Below are positions 16,735-25,576 of a stretch of DNA of 64,000 nucleotides, one piece after another. Origin of the DNA: Cerasicoccus frondis (GTDB taxonomy: Bacteria; Verrucomicrobiota; Verrucomicrobiia; Opitutales; Cerasicoccaceae); the NCBI GenBank assembly GCA_031296915.1, contig JAVDPC010000005.1, positions 62,001-126,000 on the forward strand, given 5' to 3'. The position numbers were made by a program, and so were the translations under genes. The first letter of the stretch is position 1; each line of letters starts with the position of its first letter. The notes under the pieces were generated by a model that was not told where the DNA came from, made no database searches, and was given only the letters and a program-made list of their open reading frames with translations.

Positions 16735-16926
16735 CTAGCTCATGTCGGGTAGGCAATCAGCCAACTGGCCCACACGAACGTAGTCGATTTGGAAGTCCTG
16801 GGGCCAGGCGGCGCCGTCCACGCTTTTCGTCGCCCAGTTGCCCATTTTTACGGTAAATTTGAGGTTGGAAGGAACATCGTAAATACGCTCATTGCTCCAT
16901 TCGTCACCCTTACCCCCATCGAGAAA
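16735..16926 (-). pseudogene. C-terminal remnant of a GH16-like secreted hydrolase
   Basis: The last 64 codons of a minus-strand frame read like the end of a family 16 glycoside hydrolase or similar laminarinase/agarase fold: NLKFTVKMGNWATKS, then WPQDFQIDYVRVGQL just before the stop. The motif Q-x-x-x-DYVRV near the C-terminus is typical of that family. Upstream residues in the frame, to 17088, lose any resemblance and lack a start with a ribosome binding site. It is probably a decayed gene fragment. The assignment rests on one short motif. Confidence 0.4.
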
Positions 16927-17242
16927 ACACGTCGGTTGATTCGGTTCCCCTAGAGCATTCTTCATCGAACTTGGCCTAGTCAGGTGGGGATAAGATTGGA
17001 TGCAGCGCAAGACGGCATTGATTGAGCGGGCAGGAAGCGCAAACGCCAAAGCGCGGAGAGGGGGGAAACTCGCAAAGTTCGAGAACATGCTATCAGTATA
17101 TAGACTTGCTCAGGAGAATGCCAGTTGTTATCCGACTAATTGATTGTCTAAACGCGACCCCAAAAGAACAATAACTGGCGTTACCCACAAGTGCGAAGCT
17201 AACTTGATCGGCATAGTTGTCATTACCTGAAGGACCAAACCA

Positions 17243-19009
17243 ATGAATTTCCCGAAAGACTTTATCTGGGGCGCTGCTACCTCATCTTTTCAAATTGAAG
17301 GCGCGCGACGTCAGGATGGCGGCGGCCCATCCATCTGGGAAATGTTCACCGCGCAGCCCAATAAGACCTGGGAGGGCGATGGCGGCGAAGTTGCCTGCGA
17401 CCACTACAACCGCTACGAGGAAGACGTGGAGTGCCTGGCGCAAATCGGCGTGCAAGCCTATCGCTTTTCGGTTTCCTGGCCACGCATCCAACCGGATGGC
17501 CTCGGCCCGCCCAACAAGAAAGGCCTGGATTTCTATGACCGCCTTGTGGATCGGCTGCTGGAGAAAGGCGTCGAGCCCTGGATCACGCTCTACCACTGGG
17601 ACATGCCGTATGGCCTCTTCCTCCGCGGCGGCTGGCTCAACCCGGACAGCCCGGCCTGGTTTGAGCGCTACACGACCTGTGTCGTCAAACGGCTGTCCGA
17701 CCGTGTCACCAAGTGGATGACAATTAATGAACCTCAAGGCTTCATCGGCTTGGGTTACCTGAGCGGAGAACAGGCGCCTGGGCTAAAGCTCGGCTTGCGC
17801 GAAACCCTCATCGCCGGGCACAACAGCCTGCTCGCGCATGGGCGCTCGGTTGCCGCGATTCGCGAACACGCCATTGCAAAGCCCATCATTGGCTGGCCGA
17901 CCGCCTGCTCAGTTTACCAACCCATAACCGAGACCCCGGAAAACATCAACGCCGCCCGCAAGGCCAGCGCCGCGATTTACCCGGACGGCGTCTGGAACAA
18001 CCGCTGGTGGGGCGACCCGGTGATCCTCGGCCACTATCCCGACGAAGGGCTAAGCGTTTACGGCAAAGCTGTCCCCAAAATTGACCCGAAGGATTTTGAA
18101 ATCATCTGCCAGCCGCTTGATTTTCTCGGGTGCAATTTGTTCCATGGCATCCACATCAAAGCCAACGATGACGGCTCCCCTGCGGCCGTGAAAGTGGAGC
18201 CCGGACACCCGCAATCCACCTACCATTGGAAGACCACGCCGGAGTCCATTTACTGGGGCACGAAGTTTATGTCGGAGTTCTATCGACTGCCCCTGATCAT
18301 CACTGAAAACGGCTATGCGGACAACGACATGGTCGGCTTCGACGGGCGCGTGCGTGACCAAAACCGCATCGAGTTCATTAGCCGTTACCTGATCCAACTA
18401 CACCGCGCCATCCAGGAAGGAATTGACATACGCGGCTACTTCTACTGGTCGCTTCTGGACAATTTTGAATGGCAGGAAGGCTATCGGCAGCGCTTCGGGC
18501 TGGTGCACGTGGACTACCAAACCCAACAGCGCACCATGAAGGACTCCGCCTACTGGCTGCACGACATCATCAGCACCAACGGGGAGTCGCTCAGCCAGTT
18601 TAAGACCAACGACAACGTGCAAGTCCCCTACATCATTCGGGAAACCAAGCGCTACATTTATAACCACATCGGCGAACCATTTAAGATCAAGGAAATCGCT
18701 GACCACCTGCGCTGCCACCCCGACTTCCTGAGTCGCGAGTTCAAGCGCCACATGGAAGTGATGCTCAGCTCCTACATCCGCCAGGCGCGCATCGACCACG
18801 CCAAGGAAATGCTGAAAAACCCCAAGACGCTCATCGACGACGCCGCTTACCAATCCGGTTTTTCGGACCGCGTGCACTTCACCAAAGTCTTTCGTCGGCT
18901 CACCGGGCAAACGCCCGGGCAGTATCAAAAGCAATTCCGCGAAATGGACATCAAGCTGCTGGAGTCCGGCTCTCTGAAAGTAAACAACCCCCGCTCGACC
19001 AAAGAATAA
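17243..19009 (+). CDS. GH1 beta-glucosidase fused to a C-terminal AraC-type DNA-binding domain
   Basis: Residues 1-450 are a complete family 1 glycoside hydrolase. The acid/base glutamate E163 lies in TINEP, the nucleophile E355 in ITENG, and the N-terminal FPKDFIWGAATSSFQIEGA, the YHWD segment and YFYWSLLDNFEWQEGY are intact. Residues 463-566 are an AraC/XylS domain: a first helix-turn-helix after KIKEIADHLRCHPDFLSREF, and the second in IDDAAYQSGFSDRVHFTKVF with the family ending TGQTPGQYQKQF. There is no signal peptide, so it is cytoplasmic. It stands alone. A glycosidase that also binds DNA could sense its own substrate and set transcription, but this is inference. Both catalytic residues are present, so it may be active. 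Confidence 0.93.
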   Translation: MNFPKDFIWGAATSSFQIEGARRQDGGGPSIWEMFTAQPNKTWEGDGGEVACDHYNRYEEDVECLAQIGVQAYRFSVSWPRIQPDGLGPPNKKGLDFYDRLVDRLLEKGVEPWITLYHWDMPYGLFLRGGWLNPDSPAWFERYTTCVVKRLSDRVTKWMTINEPQGFIGLGYLSGEQAPGLKLGLRETLIAGHNSLLAHGRSVAAIREHAIAKPIIGWPTACSVYQPITETPENINAARKASAAIYPDGVWNNRWWGDPVILGHYPDEGLSVYGKAVPKIDPKDFEIICQPLDFLGCNLFHGIHIKANDDGSPAAVKVEPGHPQSTYHWKTTPESIYWGTKFMSEFYRLPLIITENGYADNDMVGFDGRVRDQNRIEFISRYLIQLHRAIQEGIDIRGYFYWSLLDNFEWQEGYRQRFGLVHVDYQTQQRTMKDSAYWLHDIISTNGESLSQFKTNDNVQVPYIIRETKRYIYNHIGEPFKIKEIADHLRCHPDFLSREFKRHMEVMLSSYIRQARIDHAKEMLKNPKTLIDDAAYQSGFSDRVHFTKVFRRLTGQTPGQYQKQFREMDIKLLESGSLKVNNPRSTKE

Positions 19010-19043
19010 GGCTGACCGGGGATCACGCGCCCCAGCCAGCCTT
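19008..19043. terminator. Imperfect hairpin between convergent genes
   Basis: AAGGCTGACCGGGG at 19008-19021 pairs, with two or three mismatches, with the segment at 19030-19043. It lies between the ends of the GH1-AraC gene and the PEP-CTERM gene and could stop transcription from both sides. No clear T-tract follows. Confidence 0.4.
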
Positions 19044-19071
19044 ATACCGTTAATATACCCCCAAATGTAAA

Positions 19072-19926
19072 CTACCGGCGACGGCGGTAAAGCAGTCCGC
19101 AAAGCGCGACCAAACCAAGCCCCATGCCGGTAAAGCCGGGCTCAGGAATCGTCGCGATCGCCACGTTGACATTGTCGATGTAAGTCGTAGCGCCAGGTGT
19201 ATTGGCGTGGCGGAAAGCAATGCCCGTAATGTCCACATCGCCCATGGCCGTAATGACGCTGCTGGAAACGGTCAGCGCAATGCTGCTCAATAATTCCGAG
19301 TCACGATAGTAAGCAATCGTCCAGTCACCGTTCAGTTCACGCGTCACATCAATGGCGAAGGTGTAGTTGGTGTTCGCAGCGGTGGCGGGCTCAGTCCAGC
19401 CTGATCCGACGATCAAGCTGCCGCCGGCGTCGGACATATTGAAGCTGCCTTCGCGATAACGGAATTCCGACACGTAGGACGAACCAGTCAGGTCGACGTT
19501 GGCGTAAAGGATGGAGTCCGGCGAGGAGTCGTTGATGAAGCCGAAGCTGAAGTTGTCTCCGCTAAATGGAACCGCGCTAAAGCGAGCGTCGAAGGAAAGT
19601 GAAAGCGTCTGCCCAAGGCTTAGGCTGTTAAGCGAAGTCGTCGCCCCGCCATTGAACTCGCGGTAATAATTGTTGGAGGAATTGCCCAGAGACAACACAT
19701 TGCCCGTGCCGAAACCACTGACCGTCGTGACGGTCATGCCGCTGGAAGCAGACTGCGTCAAAATGCGATCATAAGTCCCAACGCCAGACGACTGCGTGTT
19801 CGAAACCGTCGCCGCGTCCGTGCCGGTCGAGTTCGTGAAATTATCCGCCACCAAGACCTGACCATGCGAAACCGCAGGAAGCGACAAGGCAGCAAGGGTA
19901 GTTAGTATGAGGTAAGAATGCTTCAT
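19072..19926 (-). CDS. PEP-CTERM domain protein
   Basis: A 284-residue exported protein: signal peptide MKHSYLILTTLAALSLPAVSHG, a serine/threonine-rich beta domain of the concanavalin-like type (DNFTNSTGTDAATVSN, LSLGQTLSLSFDARFS, WTIAYYRDSELLSSI), and a C-terminal PEP-CTERM sorting tail with IPEPG, a hydrophobic helix and the basic end YRRRR. Such tails are recognised by exosortase, which is not in this window, and the proteins are linked to the outer surface or extracellular polymer. It has no enzymatic motif. It converges on the GH1-AraC gene. Confidence 0.9.
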   Translation of the reverse strand: MKHSYLILTTLAALSLPAVSHGQVLVADNFTNSTGTDAATVSNTQSSGVGTYDRILTQSASSGMTVTTVSGFGTGNVLSLGNSSNNYYREFNGGATTSLNSLSLGQTLSLSFDARFSAVPFSGDNFSFGFINDSSPDSILYANVDLTGSSYVSEFRYREGSFNMSDAGGSLIVGSGWTEPATAANTNYTFAIDVTRELNGDWTIAYYRDSELLSSIALTVSSSVITAMGDVDITGIAFRHANTPGATTYIDNVNVAIATIPEPGFTGMGLGLVALCGLLYRRRR

Positions 19927-20096
19927 GGCCTCATACTAACGCAATTCCGCCCAAGCGTCTATGGACAAACACGACGCCAAATATGTCTACAGGCGATTAA
20001 CCGACCACCAAACAAACAGTAAACGACAAGCAGAAGCCTGCCCAGTAGGCATTACACGTTCTCCTTGGCGACAATCCGTTCAGCCATTTCACCGGC

Positions 20097-21383
20097 TCAG
20101 TTGGCAAATTGCTTGTAGGCCAGAACAGCCCGGGCGCCGCCAAAGCCCATTGCGGTTTTCAGATGAGTCTGATGCTTCAGCGGCGTCGTTTCCTTCTGCA
20201 GGGAAATGCCGACTTCGGGATCCACTTCGGTCAGTTGAGGATTACCTGGCAAATACTCGCCCTGCATGCTGAGGATGCCGCCAATCAATTCGAGCACCGA
20301 TGTCGCCCCGCCAGAGTGGCCCATGAAGCCCTTGAGCGCCATGACCGCCGGCAGCTTATCGCCAAAAACCCGTTTTAAGGCGCGCGCCTCCGTGAGGTCA
20401 TTGTATTGCGTGCCAGTGCCATGGGCGTTGTAAACATCGACCGCCTCGATCGGGCATTGCCCCATCTCCAGCGCGGCCATGAGCGAGTCTGCCAGTTGCT
20501 CGCCGCTGGTGTCGGGTGATGTAAAGTTCACGCCCGGTGAACGCTCCTCATCAAAATGGTCATGCCGCTCATCAAAGCCAATGATCTCCACCAATGGCGT
20601 GGCGCCGCGCTTGAGCGCGTCACTCTTGCGCTCGAGCACCAGCACGCCAGCGCCCTCGGCTGGCCCAAAGCCATTGCGGTTAATATCAAACGGACGCGAA
20701 ATGCCTTCCGGGCTCATCGCACGCGCGGCCAGGAAGCTGGCCGAAACGAAGTCGGTCAGCGAAGCTTCCGTGCCACCGGCAAAGACCATCTTCGGACCAC
20801 CAGGGCGATTCAGTTGCAGCATGTCGCAGGCGCGGATGATTGCGGTCAGCGACGAGGCGCACGCGGTGTTCACCGTAAACGGCGACCCTTGCAAATTGAA
20901 ATAGGTGCTGACCACCGAGGCGGAGGCGTTGGTCATGTACATCGGCACCGCAAAGGGCGACACCTTCTTGCCGTCCGCAAAGTCCTGATGCAAGCGGTCA
21001 TAGCTCTCCACGCCATTGAGGGCAATGCCCAGGACTACGGCGGCTTGGGCGAATTCCGGCTCCCGCAGAAAGTCGTCCTCCCCCAGCAGCCCCGCCTGCT
21101 CCGCCGCCAGCTTAGCCGCCACGAGGGCATACTGCGACATGCGGTCCAATCGCTTCGAGCGCACCGCGCCACGGTATTTCGCGCTGACGGGAAAGCTCAA
21201 ATAATCGTCGGGAGCCATATTAGCAATCGACGCCCCGTTCATTAGAGAATATTTTGCACTAGTTGCAATACTTGAGATATCCTTATATCCGTGATTGCAT
21301 TCGCGCAAACTTTCGTCCATAGCTAAGTTTCCAATGCCAATTGGGGAGACACCTCCCATTCCGGTAATAACGATCGATTCCAT
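20097..21383 (-). CDS. Beta-ketoacyl-ACP synthase (KAS II/FabF family)
   Basis: The 428-residue protein has the KAS catalytic triad in order: C175 in NTACASSLTAI, H321 in NAHGTGTQYND and H356 in KGFMGHSGGAT with K351 before it. The start MESIVITGMGGVSPIG is the standard KAS N-terminus. Such enzymes condense malonyl-ACP with an acyl-ACP. It is divergent to a FabA-like dehydratase, and the two start codons share two bases (CATG at 21381-21384), so the pair is probably controlled from inside each other's coding sequence. The rest of a fatty acid operon is absent, so a specialised lipid or polyene product is possible. Confidence 0.88.
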   Translation of the reverse strand: MESIVITGMGGVSPIGIGNLAMDESLRECNHGYKDISSIATSAKYSLMNGASIANMAPDDYLSFPVSAKYRGAVRSKRLDRMSQYALVAAKLAAEQAGLLGEDDFLREPEFAQAAVVLGIALNGVESYDRLHQDFADGKKVSPFAVPMYMTNASASVVSTYFNLQGSPFTVNTACASSLTAIIRACDMLQLNRPGGPKMVFAGGTEASLTDFVSASFLAARAMSPEGISRPFDINRNGFGPAEGAGVLVLERKSDALKRGATPLVEIIGFDERHDHFDEERSPGVNFTSPDTSGEQLADSLMAALEMGQCPIEAVDVYNAHGTGTQYNDLTEARALKRVFGDKLPAVMALKGFMGHSGGATSVLELIGGILSMQGEYLPGNPQLTEVDPEVGISLQKETTPLKHQTHLKTAMGFGGARAVLAYKQFAN

Positions 21384-21942
21384 GATAAATATATCTAATT
21401 CAGAGAGTGCGCAGAATTACGCAATCGAAAAAGAAGAAACTCTTGAAGAAGCGCAAATTCGCGACTGCGAGACAGGAGGACTCTTTGGACCCGAGTTTGG
21501 CAAATTGCCCAACGGCCAGTTCCTGCTAATTAACCGCGCCCACTTCCAAAAGTTCCAGAAAAATGATGACGGCATTTACGGTAAGGCTCGGGCGGAATTC
21601 GATTTCTCTCCGAGCACGTGGTTTTTCAAGAATCACTTCCATGGAGACCCCGTCATGCCCGGCACTTTGCAGATCGAAGCCGTGTTGCAGCTCGCTGGCC
21701 TTTACTTGGCTTGGGCAGGCATCCCCGGCGTCGGCCGCGCGCGTGAAGTTGGCCGAACCGTATTTTTCGATGAAGTCCGCCCCGACACTGGCTCCAAGTT
21801 CTGCTTTGAGCTGACCGTCGCAAAAATCCAAGGCAAGGGTAAGCTTTCATTCCTCGCCGGCAACGCGCTGGGCTTCCTCGAAAACGGCGTGCGGGTCATG
21901 GCGATGGAGGGCATCAAGCTCATCAAGGCCATTCGCAGCTAA
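21382..21942 (+). CDS. FabA/FabZ-like 3-hydroxyacyl-ACP dehydratase
   Basis: The 186-residue hot-dog-fold protein carries the FabA-type signature NHFHGDPVMPG (catalytic H85) and LQIEAVLQLAG, where the second catalytic residue is a glutamate (E99) as in FabZ, not the aspartate of FabA. It would dehydrate a 3-hydroxyacyl-ACP. I chose the ATG at 21382, which shares bases with the start codon of the divergent ketoacyl synthase; an ATG at 21295 would extend the protein 29 residues into that gene. The homology begins only near residue 45, so the start is uncertain. The N-terminal acidic extension (EKEETLEEAQIRDCE) is unusual. Confidence 0.8.
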   Translation: MINISNSESAQNYAIEKEETLEEAQIRDCETGGLFGPEFGKLPNGQFLLINRAHFQKFQKNDDGIYGKARAEFDFSPSTWFFKNHFHGDPVMPGTLQIEAVLQLAGLYLAWAGIPGVGRAREVGRTVFFDEVRPDTGSKFCFELTVAKIQGKGKLSFLAGNALGFLENGVRVMAMEGIKLIKAIRS

Positions 21943-22041
21943 AGCCCCCCAAAACTGCAGCAAGCAAAGCACAGAGAGAAATCCAGGCCACGTCAGCAGG
22001 TTTAATTTGAAAAAACTCCTGCGACGTGACCACCTTGCCAC

Positions 22042-22941
22042 ATGGATTGGGTAACTCTCGGGCTGTTCTCTGCAGTCGTCCTCGGCTTATATGACCTCGG
22101 CAAGAAGCATGCAGTGCGCGACAACGCGGTGCTGCCCGTGCTTTTTTGGGCCCAGGTGTTTGCGGCGACGATCTGGGCTCCGTGGGTAATAATCAGCCAC
22201 TGGCGCCCCGACCTGATCCCTTCGGACTTCCTGTGCATTGGGTCACTGGACGCCTTAGGCCATGTGCGGCTGTTCGCCAAATCCGCCTTGGTCGGGACTT
22301 CATGGGTGTTCGCGTATTTCGCCTTAAAGCACCTGCCCATCTCACTCGTGGCGCCGATTCGGGCAACGAGCCCGGTGTGGACATTGCTGGGCGCCTACTT
22401 CCTCCTCGGCGAACGGTTTACCGCCGCGCAATGGACGGGCATCTGCATAACCCTGAGCGGCTTTTATCTGCTTTCGATCGCGGGTAAAAAAGAAGGCATC
22501 CAGTTTCACCGGGATCGTTGGGTCTGGTACATCATTGCGGCAACGTTACTTGGAGCAACGAGTTCGCTCTACGATAAATACCTGCTCAACACCCTGGGCT
22601 ACAAAACGCCAACCGTGCAATCGTGGTTCGCGATTTACCTGGTCGTCTTTTTCTTTCCGTTTTTCTGGGGATGGAAACGACGCTGGTGGCCGCGGGGAGA
22701 ATTCGAGTGGCGCTGGTCAATTCCGTTTGTCGGCGTCGCACTGCTCGTTGCCGACTTTGCTTATTTTCGCGCCCTGGAAATGGAAGGCGTGCTGATTGGC
22801 GTGCTGTCCTGTTTGCGACGCGGCAGCGCGCTGGTGTCATTCGCCGGAGGGCTCTGGCTCTTCAAGGAGAAAAATGGCCTGCGAAAGCTCCCGGCCCTCT
22901 TGACCATTTTAGTCGGCATCATCGTGCTCGTCTTGGGCTAA
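22042..22941 (+). CDS. EamA/DMT family transporter
   Basis: The 299-residue protein has about ten membrane helices in two repeated halves, with the family hallmarks VAPIRATSPVWTLLGAYFLLGERFT at the end of the first half and RRGSALVSFAGGLWLFKEK at the end of the second. It is a drug/metabolite transporter-superfamily member of unknown substrate. It follows the dehydratase gene by 99 bases on the same strand and may be expressed with it. A weak terminator-like hairpin follows. Confidence 0.85.
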   Translation: MDWVTLGLFSAVVLGLYDLGKKHAVRDNAVLPVLFWAQVFAATIWAPWVIISHWRPDLIPSDFLCIGSLDALGHVRLFAKSALVGTSWVFAYFALKHLPISLVAPIRATSPVWTLLGAYFLLGERFTAAQWTGICITLSGFYLLSIAGKKEGIQFHRDRWVWYIIAATLLGATSSLYDKYLLNTLGYKTPTVQSWFAIYLVVFFFPFFWGWKRRWWPRGEFEWRWSIPFVGVALLVADFAYFRALEMEGVLIGVLSCLRRGSALVSFAGGLWLFKEKNGLRKLPALLTILVGIIVLVLG

Positions 22942-22969
22942 GTGGCGGCGCGTTAGGCTCAACTTAGGT

Positions 22970-23017
22970 AAAACTGATCTATTATTGATAGGATTGAGGC
23001 CCATCTAATCAGTTTTT
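22970..23017 (+). terminator. Terminator-like hairpin after the EamA gene
   Basis: AAAACTGAT at 22970-22978 pairs with ATCAGTTTT at 23008-23016, ending in a short T-run. The stem is 9 bp with a loop of about 29 bases, so strength is doubtful. Confidence 0.4.
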
Positions 23018-23166
23018 CCTGTCCAAGGCGTATTGGCAGCTAGTACGTTTCTACGATATAACAACCACTTCCCCCACTGCATGAACCCAGTGGCGCACTG
23101 CCTGTCTCTAACTGTTGAGGCAACCACCCTGCGTCACCCCTTCTTGCAGACAACCCCCTCAAACCG

Positions 23167-25431
23167 ATGAAGTTAGCATCCACCCGACTCCTTGTAATTA
23201 GCCTCTTTTGCTTCCTTGCCCGCAGCGAAGCCTCACCAGTCAATCCGCACCTTCAACTGATCGAGGAAATCGACGTATCCCGCACGCCAGATAAAGATGA
23301 GTTTAGGGAGTATCCGGCAGGCGTCAGTCAGGTGGAAACGATTCTGGGCGAGCGCGTCCGCGTGCTTCCCAACGACGAGCCCGGCGTCAAATATTTTGGC
23401 TATCTGCTCGGCAAGGGCGAGGGGCTCAAGGCCAACGAAAACTACGTATTGGAAGTCGTCTATCCGGAGGATGCGCCACGCTCCGCCATTATCCTCAATC
23501 GCGGCAATGGCACGATGCGCGGCTTTTACACCGGCAACGCACTGGGCGACTGCATGCACCCGCGCTATGTCTACCAAAGCCCAGAGTCTCTGGAGGTCCC
23601 GCTGTCCGGAAAATATGAAGCCGTGCAAATGCTCATGCGCTTGCAGGACCGCTTTTCCGTAACCGGCGGCATTCGCCACGCCGAGGTGCCCAATGAAGCA
23701 GACACCAAGCGAACCATGACTCCCAAAGATGGATTCTGGGTCTACATTGCCCAGTATGAACCAGAGCAGGATCCGCTGTCGCAAGGGGCCGCCATTTCCA
23801 AAATTCGCCTGTATAAAGCACCGGACTATGAAGACTTCGCGGTGAAAATCAACTACCCGCCCAGCGACTTGCCACGCCGCCATTTGTTCTTCCGCGAAGA
23901 AATGGCCGACGGGGTCATCGGTGGCGATCCCTCCGGCTGGGGTTGGATCGACGAGTTGGATTACTACCGTGGCAAAGCTGAGATGATGCGCTTCCTGGGC
24001 ATGAATACTCTGGCCAAAGACTTGCTCGAATTCGGAGCCAACCAAGGCTGGGATTCCTCAAAGTACGGCGGCAATGATTGGGTCTATCAAAGCCATTCGC
24101 CCAAACGCTGGGAGGGCATCCTTGACGTCGCCGACGACTATGATCTCTACGTATTACCCTATTATGAATACTCCGGCAGCAAGGGGAAAAATGGCCTGGG
24201 CTTTGAACGACGCGCAACCCCACTGAACGGCGACACCTACACGCATATCAAATGGACCGAAACCGCGCGGGCCGACTTGACTGATCCCGATACCTTTGAA
24301 GACCTGCGCAAGATGCTCGAGATCACCATTGTCGACGAACAGAAAAAGGCGAAATTCATCGGCGCCTGGCTGCGCCCACGCTCCAGCCAATTGGCGATTA
24401 GCTTTGCCGACGCCACCATCCAGCGCTTTGCCGATGAAACCGGACGCAAGCAAGTCACCCGCGACGAGCTGAAGAAACGAGGCGAAACTTATGAGGCCTA
24501 CATCGACTGGTGGTATGGCAAGCGTAAGGAATTTTTGCTGAAGCTTAGGGATTACCTGCGCAGCGAAGGCCTCGAAGACGCCACCATATTTTATACCGCA
24601 GACCCATCGGAGCCGGGATGGATTCACCCCGAAGGCTACGGCACAGGTCTCGTCGCCGAAGATCCGGACGCCTGGAAAAATGTGGATTTGAAAAAGCCGC
24701 CCGTTCCGCTGCAAGAAACCATAGACGAACAATGGTCTTACAAGGCGCTGACCAGCACCCGGAAAACCTGGGGCCAATGGGAGCACGAACACGCAACGCC
24801 CATCTACGACCCGGAAAATTACGAGGACACCAATGGCGTGCTTTCAACCTACTCTTTCAATCGCCTCTCCTCGGTTTCCGATCCCATGGCGCTTGAGGCC
24901 TTTGAAACAGAATCCGGAATGGCCATGATGCGCCACTACGGACTCAACGAAAACATGATCCGCATTGAAAAAGGAAAAAACGGCAAAGACCTCGATCCAC
25001 TTGGTTATTTCGTCGCCGACATGGAGCGCGTCGGGCCCTACATCATGCTGCCGGAAGCCAACGCGATGGCCAACGGCAACCCAACGGCAATCGGCTACTT
25101 GGCCTCAAACAACTTTAACCGCCTCTCCCCCGCTTATGTCCGCCGCTTCAATGCAGCCTACCTTGCGCTCCCAGCTTTGCCATCCAAAGTAATCGACGGC
25201 GCAGCCTCCAACCCCCAAGTCGTCGTGCGCCGCATCGACGCTGGCAAGCATGGCGCGTACTATGCAGTGGTCAACCCAGGCTATGAAGGTGCGAGCGAAG
25301 TCACCCTGGAGCTCCCCGACAATGGCCGCGTAATCAATGCCGCCACTGGAGAGACGCTACAACGATCCGCCACTGGCGGAGTTCGACTCAGCCTGGACCC
25401 TTGTCAGCTCATCGCACTGCATGTCCAGTAG
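23167..25431 (+). CDS. Large exported protein of unknown family, possibly a glycosidase
   Basis: The 754-residue product has a signal peptide (LLVISLFCFLARSEA). Residues 25-260 look like a beta-sandwich, 270-640 like an alpha/beta region with repeated strand-helix pattern (DLYVLPYYEYSGS, KFIGAWLRPRSSQLAISF), and the last 90 residues form another beta domain ending QLIALHVQ. This order (beta-sandwich, TIM-barrel-like, C-terminal beta domain) is that of many glycoside hydrolases, but I see no known catalytic motif. It stands alone between an EamA transporter and a convergent esterase-like gene. I do not assign a function. Confidence 0.75.
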   Translation: MKLASTRLLVISLFCFLARSEASPVNPHLQLIEEIDVSRTPDKDEFREYPAGVSQVETILGERVRVLPNDEPGVKYFGYLLGKGEGLKANENYVLEVVYPEDAPRSAIILNRGNGTMRGFYTGNALGDCMHPRYVYQSPESLEVPLSGKYEAVQMLMRLQDRFSVTGGIRHAEVPNEADTKRTMTPKDGFWVYIAQYEPEQDPLSQGAAISKIRLYKAPDYEDFAVKINYPPSDLPRRHLFFREEMADGVIGGDPSGWGWIDELDYYRGKAEMMRFLGMNTLAKDLLEFGANQGWDSSKYGGNDWVYQSHSPKRWEGILDVADDYDLYVLPYYEYSGSKGKNGLGFERRATPLNGDTYTHIKWTETARADLTDPDTFEDLRKMLEITIVDEQKKAKFIGAWLRPRSSQLAISFADATIQRFADETGRKQVTRDELKKRGETYEAYIDWWYGKRKEFLLKLRDYLRSEGLEDATIFYTADPSEPGWIHPEGYGTGLVAEDPDAWKNVDLKKPPVPLQETIDEQWSYKALTSTRKTWGQWEHEHATPIYDPENYEDTNGVLSTYSFNRLSSVSDPMALEAFETESGMAMMRHYGLNENMIRIEKGKNGKDLDPLGYFVADMERVGPYIMLPEANAMANGNPTAIGYLASNNFNRLSPAYVRRFNAAYLALPALPSKVIDGAASNPQVVVRRIDAGKHGAYYAVVNPGYEGASEVTLELPDNGRVINAATGETLQRSATGGVRLSLDPCQLIALHVQ

Positions 25432-25576
25432 TTAGCGCTTATAAAAGATGCGAATTGATCATCAGCTATTTTTTATAGTGCATTTTCCAAGGCGCCTCGT
25501 TGGCAGGCAGGCAGAGCTTGAGAGAGCCATTGAAAAAGCCGTACGCCCGCATTAGCGAATCATAGTCGATATCCCT

